Shown here piece by piece: positions 57,300 through 64,000 of a stretch of DNA of 64,000 bases. Source of the stretch: Leptospira mtsangambouensis (GTDB lineage Bacteria; Spirochaetota; Leptospiria; Leptospirales; Leptospiraceae). The position numbers and the translations under genes are program-made. The DNA lies in contig NZ_RQHK01000005.1 in assembly GCF_004770475.1 (NCBI RefSeq), positions 62,001 through 126,000 of the forward strand. Direction: 5' to 3'. The notes under the pieces are model-generated. The model did not search any database. It had not been told where the DNA came from and saw only the letters and a program-made list of their open reading frames with translations. Position 1 is the first letter of the stretch; each line of letters starts with the position of its first letter.

Positions 57300-57956
57300 A
57301 TGTTTGATTTGTCCTTATTCTTTTCAAAAGAACTTCAGATTTTCTCTTTATTCGGTAACCCGATGAGTCTGATCGAACTTCTAGGCACAACCACCGGCCT
57401 TCTTTGTGTTTACTTAGCATCTAAAAATCATACCCTTACTTGGCCTTTTGGGATTTTAACTTCTATTTGTTTTTTCTTTTTATTTTTCCAAATCCAACTC
57501 TATTCCGATATGTTGTTACAAATCTATTTTTTTGGATCAAGTGTTTATGGTTGGATGGTTTGGCGTAAAAGAACTGGTGTTTATGTAAAAATCCAATCTT
57601 TAGGCAGATCAAAAAACTTAGTTCTTATTGTTGTGATTCTTTTGGGGACTTATGTTTTGGGGCAAATCACAAGCCGATTGCCATTATGGTTACCCAGGAT
57701 TTTTGTAAAACCACCTGAGTTTTTGTATTGGGATGCATTTACCACTGTGGGAAGTATTGTTGCTAACTTTTTACTTGCTCAAAGAAAGTTGGAGTCTTGG
57801 TTTTTATGGGTGTTTGTAGATGTGGTTTGTATTACCATTTATTCTTTAAAGGAAATTCCTTTTGTGACTCTGGAATACATTGTGTTTTTGCTCATTGCTT
57901 TTTATGGATGCCACCATTGGTATAAGGAGTATAAACAAAATCAAAATTTTATTTAG
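57300..57956 (+). CDS. pnuC: PnuC-family nicotinamide riboside/vitamin transporter
   Basis: 218 residues with about seven membrane segments. IELLGTTTGLLCVYLASKNH and LTWPFGILTSICFFF are the N-terminal PnuC pattern, and YGWMVWRKR near residue 84 is characteristic. ATG 57363 (MSLIELLGT) is an alternative start. PnuC proteins carry vitamins such as nicotinamide riboside by facilitated diffusion. No riboswitch motif or nad gene was seen nearby. Confidence 0.88.
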   Translation: MFDLSLFFSKELQIFSLFGNPMSLIELLGTTTGLLCVYLASKNHTLTWPFGILTSICFFFLFFQIQLYSDMLLQIYFFGSSVYGWMVWRKRTGVYVKIQSLGRSKNLVLIVVILLGTYVLGQITSRLPLWLPRIFVKPPEFLYWDAFTTVGSIVANFLLAQRKLESWFLWVFVDVVCITIYSLKEIPFVTLEYIVFLLIAFYGCHHWYKEYKQNQNFI

Positions 57957-58069
57957 TAGTGGGCATAAAAATACAAAAATAGAAAAAACTTTGTTTTTTG
58001 GTCCAATCCAGATTTTTAACAGGAGAGGACCAAAAAAGATACGGAAAAGTGTTTCAAAATAAATCGACT

Positions 58070-58441
58070 TTATGTTCGGCGATTGGCAGGTCGCAAATAC
58101 CAAGAAACAAATGTTAGTGTTAAAAGTAGAAGGGAAGGAAATATTTCTCCGAATGGGTGACCACAGGCGATATGGGAAATGGCAGCTCCAGACATCGCAA
58201 AGAAAAATCCCGCATAAGCCCATTCTTTCAACAAAACAAATTTTGGTGATAAGACTGCCACAACACCTAGCAATTTCCAAACCCCAAGAAGCGTAAGAAA
58301 ATAAGTAGGGTAACCTAACTGGTTGATTTTTTCTACTTCTTCGGGAAGTTTGATTAGTTGTACAATCGCAGTGGATACCATCCCGAGTGACAACCATAGG
58401 GTAAAGAACCAATAAGCTATTTTTTTTGTTTTTTCTGACAT
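58070..58441 (-). CDS. DoxX-like membrane protein
   Basis: 123 residues with four hydrophobic segments, the DoxX layout. GVWKLLGVVAVL near residue 53 and HIACGHPFGEIFP near 88 fit the family. It is the last gene of a leftward unit with ArsR, SRPBCC and YdhG-like genes, a common grouping for small-molecule or stress-responsive operons. Confidence 0.8.
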   Translation of the reverse strand: MSEKTKKIAYWFFTLWLSLGMVSTAIVQLIKLPEEVEKINQLGYPTYFLTLLGVWKLLGVVAVLSPKFVLLKEWAYAGFFFAMSGAAISHIACGHPFGEIFPSLLLLTLTFVSWYLRPANRRT

Positions 58442-58537
58442 TTGATTTCTCCTAAATTAATATATAATCCTTGTTTGCTTGTTTTCCTTTGTAAGCCATG
58501 TGATAAGGAAAAAGTATTTTGCAATTTAAGTTTAACT

Positions 58538-59134
58538 TTAATCGTTTAAACCTTTTCCTTTTAGAATATTTGGTATTTGTTTTTCGATTCTCTCTTTTCT
58601 GGTTTCAGATTTTTTTGCACCTGAAAAATGGAGTAGGTAGGCTCTTTGCCTTCCAGGAGTTAAAGATTCAAAAGCAGTCTGTAACTTTGGGTCTTCTTCT
58701 AATTGTTTTAAAAATTCTTCTGGAACCTCAAACTCCGAAGTTTTTTTCATAACTACTTTTTTCCCAGATTGTTCCAGTTGTATGGCTTCTTTGATATAAG
58801 ATTTGATGATGGTTTTTAGCTTTGTGATTTCAGAAACACTTTGGAATCGGATTTGTCTTGCTGATTGGACATTTTTAGTTTGTTGGATCAGTATTTTTTT
58901 CGGATCTTTGAGTAAGGCACCTTTGAAGAATAAAATCGCAAAATATTCTTTGAATCCGTGTATTAGGAATATGTTTTGTCCATTTAAAGTATAACAAGGT
59001 TGCCCCCATTTGATTTCTTCTTGTAATTCAATTTCTAATGCAATTGATCTTAAGATTTGAAATTCCTGTTTCCAGTTTTTGATTTTTTGGAAATATAAAT
59101 CGATTTGATTTTTTTTTGGATTTGTTTGTTTCAT
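58538..59134 (-). CDS. YdhG/YdeI-family protein (DUF1801 plus YdeI tail)
   Basis: 198 residues. The N-terminal half has EIKWGQPCYTLNGQNIFLIHGFKEY-like sequence (near residue 41), typical of DUF1801. The C-terminal half has VPEEFLKQLEEDPKLQ and LTPGRQRAYLLHFSGAKKSETR, the YdeI signature. Function is not known beyond family. It follows the SRPBCC gene with a short gap. Confidence 0.85.
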   Translation of the reverse strand: MKQTNPKKNQIDLYFQKIKNWKQEFQILRSIALEIELQEEIKWGQPCYTLNGQNIFLIHGFKEYFAILFFKGALLKDPKKILIQQTKNVQSARQIRFQSVSEITKLKTIIKSYIKEAIQLEQSGKKVVMKKTSEFEVPEEFLKQLEEDPKLQTAFESLTPGRQRAYLLHFSGAKKSETRKERIEKQIPNILKGKGLND

Positions 59135-59182
59135 GTCTGATAGTCCTAATTCACTTCATTTCTTTTTCGCGGAAGTTACGGA

Positions 59183-59650
59183 TCAAACTTTTTCACTAAG
59201 TACTTGTTCCAACTGATTGTGTGCCATGTTGATTCCCATTGCAAATGGCATCTTTAAAATTTGGTCCCTTTGTTCTACCGATTTGTAGAGGATGTGCATT
59301 TTGAGTTTTGATTGGTTCTCCGAAATATTTTGAAACTCAAAAAACTCAAGTTGGACGGGGAAACCTGTGTTTTCCATTTCAAAGGTTCGAACAAAACTTT
59401 CATTTTCGATCATATTAAGGAAAACTCCATTGGCTCGGAACAAAACGATCCCTTCGGGATTTTTGGTTTCAAAGATCCAACTACCATGGTTTTTTGCTTC
59501 AAACTGAAGGACCTTGTTTCCCATCCATTCTTCTATGAGTTCTGGTACTGTGTGAGCTTTATAAACTAAGGAGGCAGGTAAATCGAAGTTTCGTTCAATT
59601 TTTAACTCTTGTTTTCCATCTTCTGCATATATTTTTGTTTTGAGTTCCAT
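59183..59650 (-). CDS. SRPBCC/AHSA1-type ligand-binding domain protein
   Basis: 155 residues. IERNFDLPASLVYKAHTVPELIEEWMG near residue 18 is the AHSA1 pattern. The fold is a helix-grip pocket for hydrophobic ligands. It follows the ArsR regulator by 4 bases, a standard pair in which both are controlled together. Confidence 0.88.
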   Translation of the reverse strand: MELKTKIYAEDGKQELKIERNFDLPASLVYKAHTVPELIEEWMGNKVLQFEAKNHGSWIFETKNPEGIVLFRANGVFLNMIENESFVRTFEMENTGFPVQLEFFEFQNISENQSKLKMHILYKSVEQRDQILKMPFAMGINMAHNQLEQVLSEKV

Positions 59651-59654
59651 ATTC

Positions 59655-59978
59655 TTATCCTTTCGTTTTATAGTTTTTCATTACCGATTCCAATTTGTTA
59701 AAACGGTCATCCCATAGTTTTTGGAAAGGTTCAATGAAGTTTGCTATTTCTTTCATTTTGTTTGGGTTTAAGTGATAATACATCTCACGACCGTTAGGTT
59801 CTTTTTTTAACAATTCACATTCAGTTAAAATTTGTAAGTGTTTGGAAACGGTAGGTCTTTTGGTATCAAATTGGGAGGCAATGGCTCCTGCCGTCATGGA
59901 CTGGGTGGCCACAAGGAGGAGGATGCCCCGCCTTGTGGGATCTGCAATTGCCTGAAAAACATCTCTTCGTAAATCCAT
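59655..59978 (-). CDS. ArsR-family transcriptional regulator
   Basis: 107 residues. The winged-helix motif [17 protein letters not shown] (residues 8-24) and the recognition helix region [20 protein letters not shown] (near 38) are clear. No Cys metal ligands are visible, so it belongs to the SdpR-like non-metal group. It heads the operon and likely represses it; the promoter region is between 59979 and about 60060. Confidence 0.93.
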   Translation of the reverse strand: MDLRRDVFQAIADPTRRGILLLVATQSMTAGAIASQFDTKRPTVSKHLQILTECELLKKEPNGREMYYHLNPNKMKEIANFIEPFQKLWDDRFNKLESVMKNYKTKG

Positions 59979-60065
59979 TGTGTAGCCATTTGACTAATCA
60001 ATGATATGTAGTCATTTGGCAACACTTTTTTTGATCGGGAGAGAGGTAGTTTTGGATTTGAATTA

Positions 60066-60240
60066 AGGGGGAATCCCGCGCCAGGGCAACGAAGGGCTTG
60101 GTCAGAGGAGGCGGGAGGCCGACGAGAGGACGGGAGCGAATGCGGACCCCGCAGTACGCCCGGTCGTTTCTTCAAAAGGAAGGTTGGTCTTACCAAAAGG
60201 ATTCGAGGCGCCCACTCACAAAAAGAAAAAGTAGGCACTT
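60066..60240. repeat. GC-rich intergenic element, possible Leptospira repeat family
   Basis: This stretch is far richer in G and C than its neighbours and holds short inverted repeats, such as TCCCGC (60075-60080) with GCGGGA (60112-60117) and TGCGG/CCGCA. The leftward frame across it gives an unnatural Arg/Pro/Ser-rich peptide. I recall similar sequences scattered between genes in Leptospira, often mis-annotated as short proteins. No copy was found elsewhere in the window. The rest of 59979-60289 holds nothing else evident. Confidence 0.5.
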
Positions 60241-60289
60241 GTCCCTTCAGAAGGATTGGTTGATTGTGAATTAAGTTTGAATTTAGGTT

Positions 60290-60619
60290 CTAACTATTTT
60301 TTTTGATTTTTTCTTCGACAAATGCTTTATAGGCGGGGCTTCCAAAACTTACGTCCATACGAATGATTTCTGGAGCAATGTAAGGATGACGTTTCATAAT
60401 GTATTCTTCGATCGCATTGTACTTGTCAGCTTTTGCTTTGAGAAGGATTTTGTTTTCGGTATCGACCGTGATTTTTCCTTCCCATAAATAAACAAGTTCC
60501 ACTTCTGGGAAGATGGTTCCGGAAATGATGATTCCTTGTTCTAACATTTCGGAGATATGTTCTTCGGCCATATCGCGATCGCCCATTGTGGTAAATACTA
60601 AGATTTCATCTGAAGCCAT
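60290..60619 (-). CDS. cutA: CutA1-family divalent-cation tolerance protein
   Basis: 109 residues. ILVFTTMGDRDMAEEHISEMLEQGI at the N-terminus, ELVYLWEGKI near residue 42 and ILLKAKADKYNAIEEYI near 60 followed by HPYIAPEI are the CutA1 pattern. CutA1 is a trimer linked to copper and other metal tolerance. It is shorter than the signal-peptide-bearing form, so cytoplasmic. Confidence 0.93.
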   Translation of the reverse strand: MASDEILVFTTMGDRDMAEEHISEMLEQGIIISGTIFPEVELVYLWEGKITVDTENKILLKAKADKYNAIEEYIMKRHPYIAPEIIRMDVSFGSPAYKAFVEEKIKKNS

Positions 60620-60669
60620 GAGGAGTCCTTCTTTGTTTTTACAAAGATCGGCTTTGAGTGGTGAAACCC

Positions 60670-60915
60670 TTATTCTTTGGGAGTTTTATTTTGTAAGTAA
60701 GATTGGATTCCTTCTTTCATTTGGTCGACCATTCCTGATTCACGAATAGAGCGGACCACTCGTTGCCAGAATTTGATTTTGCCTTCAAATTCATTCCAAC
60801 CCAATTGTAAGTCCATCCGTTTGATTTTGAGTAACATCCGAAGTTCGGTCAGTGACATGTCCTTGGGATCTTTGTCTAAATAACGTTCATGGTCTTTTAG
60901 TGGATTGAATCGCAT
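60670..60915 (-). CDS. Small charged protein, unknown function
   Basis: 81 residues, helical and charged, no signal peptide. It lies 4 bases after the membrane protein gene upstream, in the same direction, and is followed by cutA. Not recognised; its position with the DUF883-like and holin-like genes suggests an envelope-stress link, which is inference. Confidence 0.6.
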   Translation of the reverse strand: MRFNPLKDHERYLDKDPKDMSLTELRMLLKIKRMDLQLGWNEFEGKIKFWQRVVRSIRESGMVDQMKEGIQSYLQNKTPKE

Positions 60916-60919
60916 GGGA

Positions 60920-61255
60920 TTATTTTTTCTTTAGAACAAGTGATAAAAAGAAAATTGCAAAAATTAAAAATCCAAACCCTGTTCCAAAACTGGCAAGGAT
61001 GGGATCCCCAGCTGCTAGAAACTTTTGGATGCTTAAAAAAAGTCCGTACGAAACGTACGAGAGTCCCAAAAAAATAAGAAAGATAGAAGTGAAAACCCAA
61101 ACAGAAGAAAGCACCAAATTTTTAATATAAATTTGGAGATTCTTCTGGATGTAGATCACCATCACTTCGCCATAGGCAAAAACCTTAGCGACTAAATCTT
61201 CGAAGGCGGATTTGATTCCGCCTTTTTTACGATGTTTTGTATGTTTCTCGTCCAA
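60920..61255 (-). CDS. Small membrane protein, holin-superfamily-III-like
   Basis: 111 residues. A basic N-terminus (KHRKKGG) is followed by an amphipathic region and two hydrophobic segments (about 50-75 and 85-108), ending in LKKK. The pattern resembles phage-holin-like proteins found beside DUF883 proteins in non-phage genomes. It starts 1 base after the upstream gene ends, so it is coupled. Confidence 0.65.
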   Translation of the reverse strand: MDEKHTKHRKKGGIKSAFEDLVAKVFAYGEVMVIYIQKNLQIYIKNLVLSSVWVFTSIFLIFLGLSYVSYGLFLSIQKFLAAGDPILASFGTGFGFLIFAIFFLSLVLKKK

Positions 61256-61540
61256 TTATTTCTTCTTAAAAATTAGGCCAAGAGCAAGTCCAAGTCCAAG
61301 ACCCACACCAAAACCAATGACGGCAGCTTTTTGTGGATGTTCCTTTACATAAGACCCTACGTTGTCGATGACTTCTTTTGCTTTGATAGAAGCCTCTTCA
61401 CTTGCTTTACCTAACTTTTGTTTGATGTCGCTTACTTGTTCCATATACTTCTCCTTGGCTCTTTGTTCAATTTCTTTGGCTTTTTTCTCATACAACTTAA
61501 TTTCGTCGATGAGGGATTTATCTCTTTTCACTTCTTCCAT
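61256..61540 (-). CDS. DUF883/ElaB-YqjD-like membrane-anchored protein
   Basis: 94 residues: a long charged helix (about 1-68) and a C-terminal glycine-rich hydrophobic segment (GFGVGLGLGLALGLIFKKK-type, about 74-94), the ElaB/YqjD layout. Relatives bind ribosomes at the inner membrane in stationary phase. It lies 10 bases after the response-regulator gene. Confidence 0.8.
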   Translation of the reverse strand: MEEVKRDKSLIDEIKLYEKKAKEIEQRAKEKYMEQVSDIKQKLGKASEEASIKAKEVIDNVGSYVKEHPQKAAVIGFGVGLGLGLALGLIFKKK

Positions 61541-61550
61541 ATTCTATAGT

Positions 61551-62276
61551 TCATTCAGGAACGACTATGTTCTCAAAGTTGTCAGTGAAACGGTATCCAA
61601 TTCCCCAAATGGTTTCGATCCATTCTGGTTGTGCAGAGTTTTTTTCTAGTTTAGAACGAATGCGTTTGATATGACTGTCGATCATCCTTTCGAATCCATC
61701 CCATTCCACTCCCCAAACTGATTCTAAAATCATTTCGCGAGAAAAAACTTTTCCCGGTGATCCAGCTAATAGTTGTAAGATGTCAAATTCCTTTCTAGAA
61801 ATATTGATGATGTTTTCGTTCAGAGTGACACGACGACGGATGGAATCAATTTTAAGTGCACCACGAATGATTTCTCCTGCTTGGCCCACATTTGGTTTGA
61901 TCCCTATTTTTTTATCCCATCTACGAAAGAAAACATCCACTCGGGTTTTAAGTTCACGAACCGAAAAAGGTTTTGTGATGTAGTCATCAGCACCTAACTC
62001 AAGTCCCATGATGCGATCAATTTCTTCTGTCCTTGCGGAAAGGATAAAAATTGGAGTGCTTTCATCGGATTTTCGGATGCTACGGCAAATTTCCATACCA
62101 TCAATATCCGGTAGAGAGAGATCCAGAATCACTAAATCAGGATGATTGGATTTGTAAAATTTCAAACCGTCTTCGCCATTTTCAAAAACGGAGGTTGTGT
62201 AGTGAGCAGAATCGAGAGATTTCCGGATTAGGTTCCCGATGTCCGGATCGTCCTCAATTACCAAAATATTTTTCAT
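61551..62276 (-). CDS. OmpR/PhoB-family response regulator
   Basis: 241 residues. The receiver domain has the acidic pair EDD (8-10), phospho-acceptor Asp52 in VILDLSLPD, Thr/Ser switch region ILSARTE and Lys in DDYITKPF. The C-terminal winged-helix domain has [25 protein letters not shown] and GIGYRFTDN. No histidine kinase lies next to it, so its partner is elsewhere. The downstream DUF883-like, holin-like, unknown and cutA genes probably share its transcript. Confidence 0.95.
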   Translation of the reverse strand: MKNILVIEDDPDIGNLIRKSLDSAHYTTSVFENGEDGLKFYKSNHPDLVILDLSLPDIDGMEICRSIRKSDESTPIFILSARTEEIDRIMGLELGADDYITKPFSVRELKTRVDVFFRRWDKKIGIKPNVGQAGEIIRGALKIDSIRRRVTLNENIINISRKEFDILQLLAGSPGKVFSREMILESVWGVEWDGFERMIDSHIKRIRSKLEKNSAQPEWIETIWGIGYRFTDNFENIVVPE

Positions 62277-62334
62277 GTTTTTCCCTTGAGTTCTTTCTCA
62301 ATTTGGTTCTTGTAGTAGAAAAAAAAAGTAAAAA

Positions 62335-62751
62335 ATGGAATCAGGAACGCAAAGAGAAGCAAAATCGTGGGCAATGTTCGCCCTCTCTGGGCCAAAGTTA
62401 CGCCCATTGGAAGTCACTGAGAAATTGGGCATCCAACCGGACTATTACCACGGAGCCGATGTAAAAGACATAGAAAATATGACAATTCCAAGTCATTGGC
62501 AGCTCAATTCTAAGTTAGGGCCTGAATTTCCTGTCCTCGATCATATTTGGAATTTGCTTAAAACCTTAGCACCTGTTCGTAAGAACCTAAAAGAATTCAC
62601 TGAAAGTTACGAGTCGACCATTTACGTTTCGGTTGAGTTTGCATCTGAATTCACAAAAGGTGTGGTGCTCGACAAAAGGACTATGCTTTTGTTAGGTGAA
62701 ATGGGCGTGAATTTAGAAATTATCCCCTGGGAACTCGATGGGACTCCCTAA
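62335..62751 (+). CDS. DUF4279-family protein
   Basis: 138 residues. FALSGPKLRPLEVTEKLGIQPDYYHGAD near residue 15 and the later FASEFTKGVVLDKRTMLLL fit the DUF4279 pattern. Function is not known. It is divergent from the response regulator across about 58 bases and its 3' end overlaps the convergent STAS-like gene. Confidence 0.8.
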   Translation: MESGTQREAKSWAMFALSGPKLRPLEVTEKLGIQPDYYHGADVKDIENMTIPSHWQLNSKLGPEFPVLDHIWNLLKTLAPVRKNLKEFTESYESTIYVSVEFASEFTKGVVLDKRTMLLLGEMGVNLEIIPWELDGTP

Positions 62752-63079
62752 AAATGGCCTCACTCGGAAAAACAAGTCGGATTAGGCCAAATCGTTTTAA
62801 GTAAATATAACCGGACAAAGGTAACCCAAGTAGGACAAGGACTCGTTTTTTCAAACGAAGGTCACGGGCAATATTTAAGAGTTTAGTAAGGAGTGTTAGG
62901 GGAAGGTAGGGCAGGTTCGAAAGGTCCATCTGGATATGTGATCTAGTTTGGAAGAACAACATGTGCATGACCGAATCCAATTCTTCTTCCAATTCGGGAT
63001 GTACGTTCTTAGACAAAATGACAATTTCATACGCATTCTGAACTTCACGTACAGTGAGGTATTTCGTTTTTTTTGCCAT
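62720..63079 (-). CDS. STAS-like protein (anti-sigma antagonist-like)
   Basis: About 119 residues from ATG 63079; a start at 63121 would add 14 residues and overlap the divergent gene. The pattern NAYEIVILSKNVHPELEEEL, HIQMDLSNLPYLP and the following helix resemble a STAS domain, with a beta strand ending in the usual Asp-Leu-Ser segment. It may take part in phospho-switch control or have another role. No kinase or phosphatase lies next to it. Confidence 0.6.
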   Translation of the reverse strand: MAKKTKYLTVREVQNAYEIVILSKNVHPELEEELDSVMHMLFFQTRSHIQMDLSNLPYLPLTLLTKLLNIARDLRLKKRVLVLLGLPLSGYIYLKRFGLIRLVFPSEAIFRESHRVPRG

Positions 63080-63092
63080 TGGAGGTAATGGT

Positions 63093-64000
63093 ATGGTTTC
63101 ACTCTCAAAAGATACACTCATTTTTCGATCCCAAGTATTACGAAAGGTTCGTGAGATTTTATGGAGAGATGGTTTTTTGGAAGTGGATACTCCTACTTTA
63201 AAACCTGTTGTGGGGATGGAACCATATCTCGATCCATTTGAAGTACGTTCTCCCAGTGGACGAGAAAAAGGATATCTCATCACTTCTCCTGAATACTGTT
63301 TGAAACAAATGATGGCCAAAGGGATGACTCGTATCTTTGAATTGGCACATACTTACCGTTCTGGCGAGATGGGTAGCGGGTTTCATTCCAAAGAATTTTT
63401 GATGTTAGAACTTTATGCCAAAGGTATGGATGATTCTTCTTTGAGACAATTTATCGAAACGTTTTTAAGAGAATTGATTTTTGTTTTTGGAAAAGAAGAA
63501 GACCAAAAAAAATCATCTAGTCCCGAATGGATTCGCCATTTATCTGTGGAAGAGGTTTTTCTCCAAAATGTTGGTCATGGTTTTTTAAAAGAAGATTTAT
63601 TACAAACGATAGAGGCAAAAAAACTCTCTTCTTCACCTATTTCGGAAATCATCCAATGGCCGTATGAAGATCTCTTTTTTTTGGTATTTCTCAATTTAGT
63701 TGAACCGAAGTTAGGGGAGGGAATTGTATTTTTATATGATTATCCCCCAGAATGTGCAGCACTTGCTAAAGTTGTGGATGGGGTGGCAAAACGATTTGAA
63801 ATATATTGGGACGGCCTAGAGCTTGCAAACGCTTTTTATGAACTCAGTGATGTAAAAGAACAAAGGAAAAGATTTGCCGAAGAACAAGAGTTACGTTCTA
63901 AATTAGGGAAGGAAGTATTCCCGATGGATGAGGATTTTCTTAGATCTTTGGAGAATGGATTCCCTGATTGCGCCGGGATTTCTATTGGAATGGATCGATT
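63093..64000 (+). CDS. epmA: EpmA-like (YjeA/GenX) lysyl-tRNA-synthetase relative, 5' part (partial)
   Basis: The frame starts at ATG 63093 with GGAGG (63081-63085) upstream and runs off the right edge after about 302 residues. It has the class II synthetase core: motif 1 region FLEVDTPTLKP near residue 29, motif 2 FELAHTYRSGEMGSGFHSKEF near 86 and the start of motif 3 (GISIGMDR) at the edge. It lacks the N-terminal tRNA anticodon-binding domain of LysRS, as in EpmA. EpmA attaches beta-lysine to elongation factor P. It is divergent from the STAS-like gene. Confidence 0.88.
   Translation, partial: MVSLSKDTLIFRSQVLRKVREILWRDGFLEVDTPTLKPVVGMEPYLDPFEVRSPSGREKGYLITSPEYCLKQMMAKGMTRIFELAHTYRSGEMGSGFHSKEFLMLELYAKGMDDSSLRQFIETFLRELIFVFGKEEDQKKSSSPEWIRHLSVEEVFLQNVGHGFLKEDLLQTIEAKKLSSSPISEIIQWPYEDLFFLVFLNLVEPKLGEGIVFLYDYPPECAALAKVVDGVAKRFEIYWDGLELANAFYELSDVKEQRKRFAEEQELRSKLGKEVFPMDEDFLRSLENGFPDCAGISIGMDR

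Noticed and set aside
57846..58412. 188-residue minus-strand ORF
   Set aside because: It overlaps both pnuC and the DoxX gene in the wrong frame and reads through sequence with unnatural composition.
59894..60238. 114-residue Arg/Pro-rich minus-strand ORF
   Set aside because: It crosses the GC-rich intergenic element and the start of the ArsR gene; composition is unlike any protein here.

Overview
The window looks like spirochaete DNA from the genus Leptospira, probably a saprophytic-clade species such as L. biflexa or L. meyeri. The base composition is AT-rich and genes are tightly packed in mixed orientation. It holds a Bat (aerotolerance) operon next to htpG, the futalosine-pathway gene mqnD, spirochaete-style lipoproteins, a mitochondrial-type aconitase and many conserved proteins of unknown function. 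No rRNA, tRNA, CRISPR array, transposase or integrase was seen.

Layout. 1-7.3 kb: DUF58 fragment, a small membrane protein, BatA, a BatB-BatC fusion, BatD and HtpG, all rightward. 7.3-12.5 kb: a hybrid histidine kinase with a substrate-binding-like sensor, a helical-repeat protein, a polytopic membrane protein and MqnD. 12.5-15.0 kb: a discoidin-like protein with eight 32-residue tail-fibre-like repeats. 15.1-18.1 kb: a replicon-control locus, rep-parB-parA (leftward), with palindromes, short repeats and a probable small antisense RNA over the rep leader. 18.1-22.5 kb: a degenerate NtrC-like regulator, three unknown proteins, an approximately 880-base stretch with no convincing gene but strong secondary structure, and a zinc-ribbon protein. 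22.5-31.5 kb: MBOAT plus SGNH acyl-transfer pair, asd, an unknown 666-residue protein, pyk and an Omp85-like outer-membrane protein. 31.6-34.2 kb: an S41 protease broken by an 8-base tandem duplication, and a pirin. 34.3-43.0 kb: an MCP-like receptor, a secreted caspase-like protein, three tandem kelch-type lipoproteins and a small unknown protein in one apparent operon. 43-50.2 kb (leftward): MazG-like protein, a second SGNH plus MBOAT pair and four glycan-assembly or membrane genes. 50.3-57.9 kb: queA, an exported protein, a FlgO-like lipoprotein, aconitase, a J-domain-like protein, a methyltransferase and pnuC. 58-64 kb: an ArsR/SRPBCC/YdhG/DoxX operon, a GC-rich intergenic element, cutA, small envelope-stress proteins, an OmpR-type regulator, DUF4279, a STAS-like protein and the 5' part of an epmA-like gene.

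How it fits together. The rep-parB-parA locus, together with asd (which I recall as a marker of the small second chromosome of L. interrogans), suggests that this is the origin-proximal part of the second chromosome or of a large plasmid. The most interesting candidates for undescribed biology are (i) replicon control, with a convergent antisense RNA, an operator inside the rep promoter and a non-canonical centromere-like palindrome; (ii) the MCP-caspase-kelch lipoprotein operon; (iii) the structured non-coding zone at 21.4-22.3 kb; and (iv) a cytoplasmic kinase fused to an NMT1-like binding domain. All function calls come from reading the sequence without database searches.
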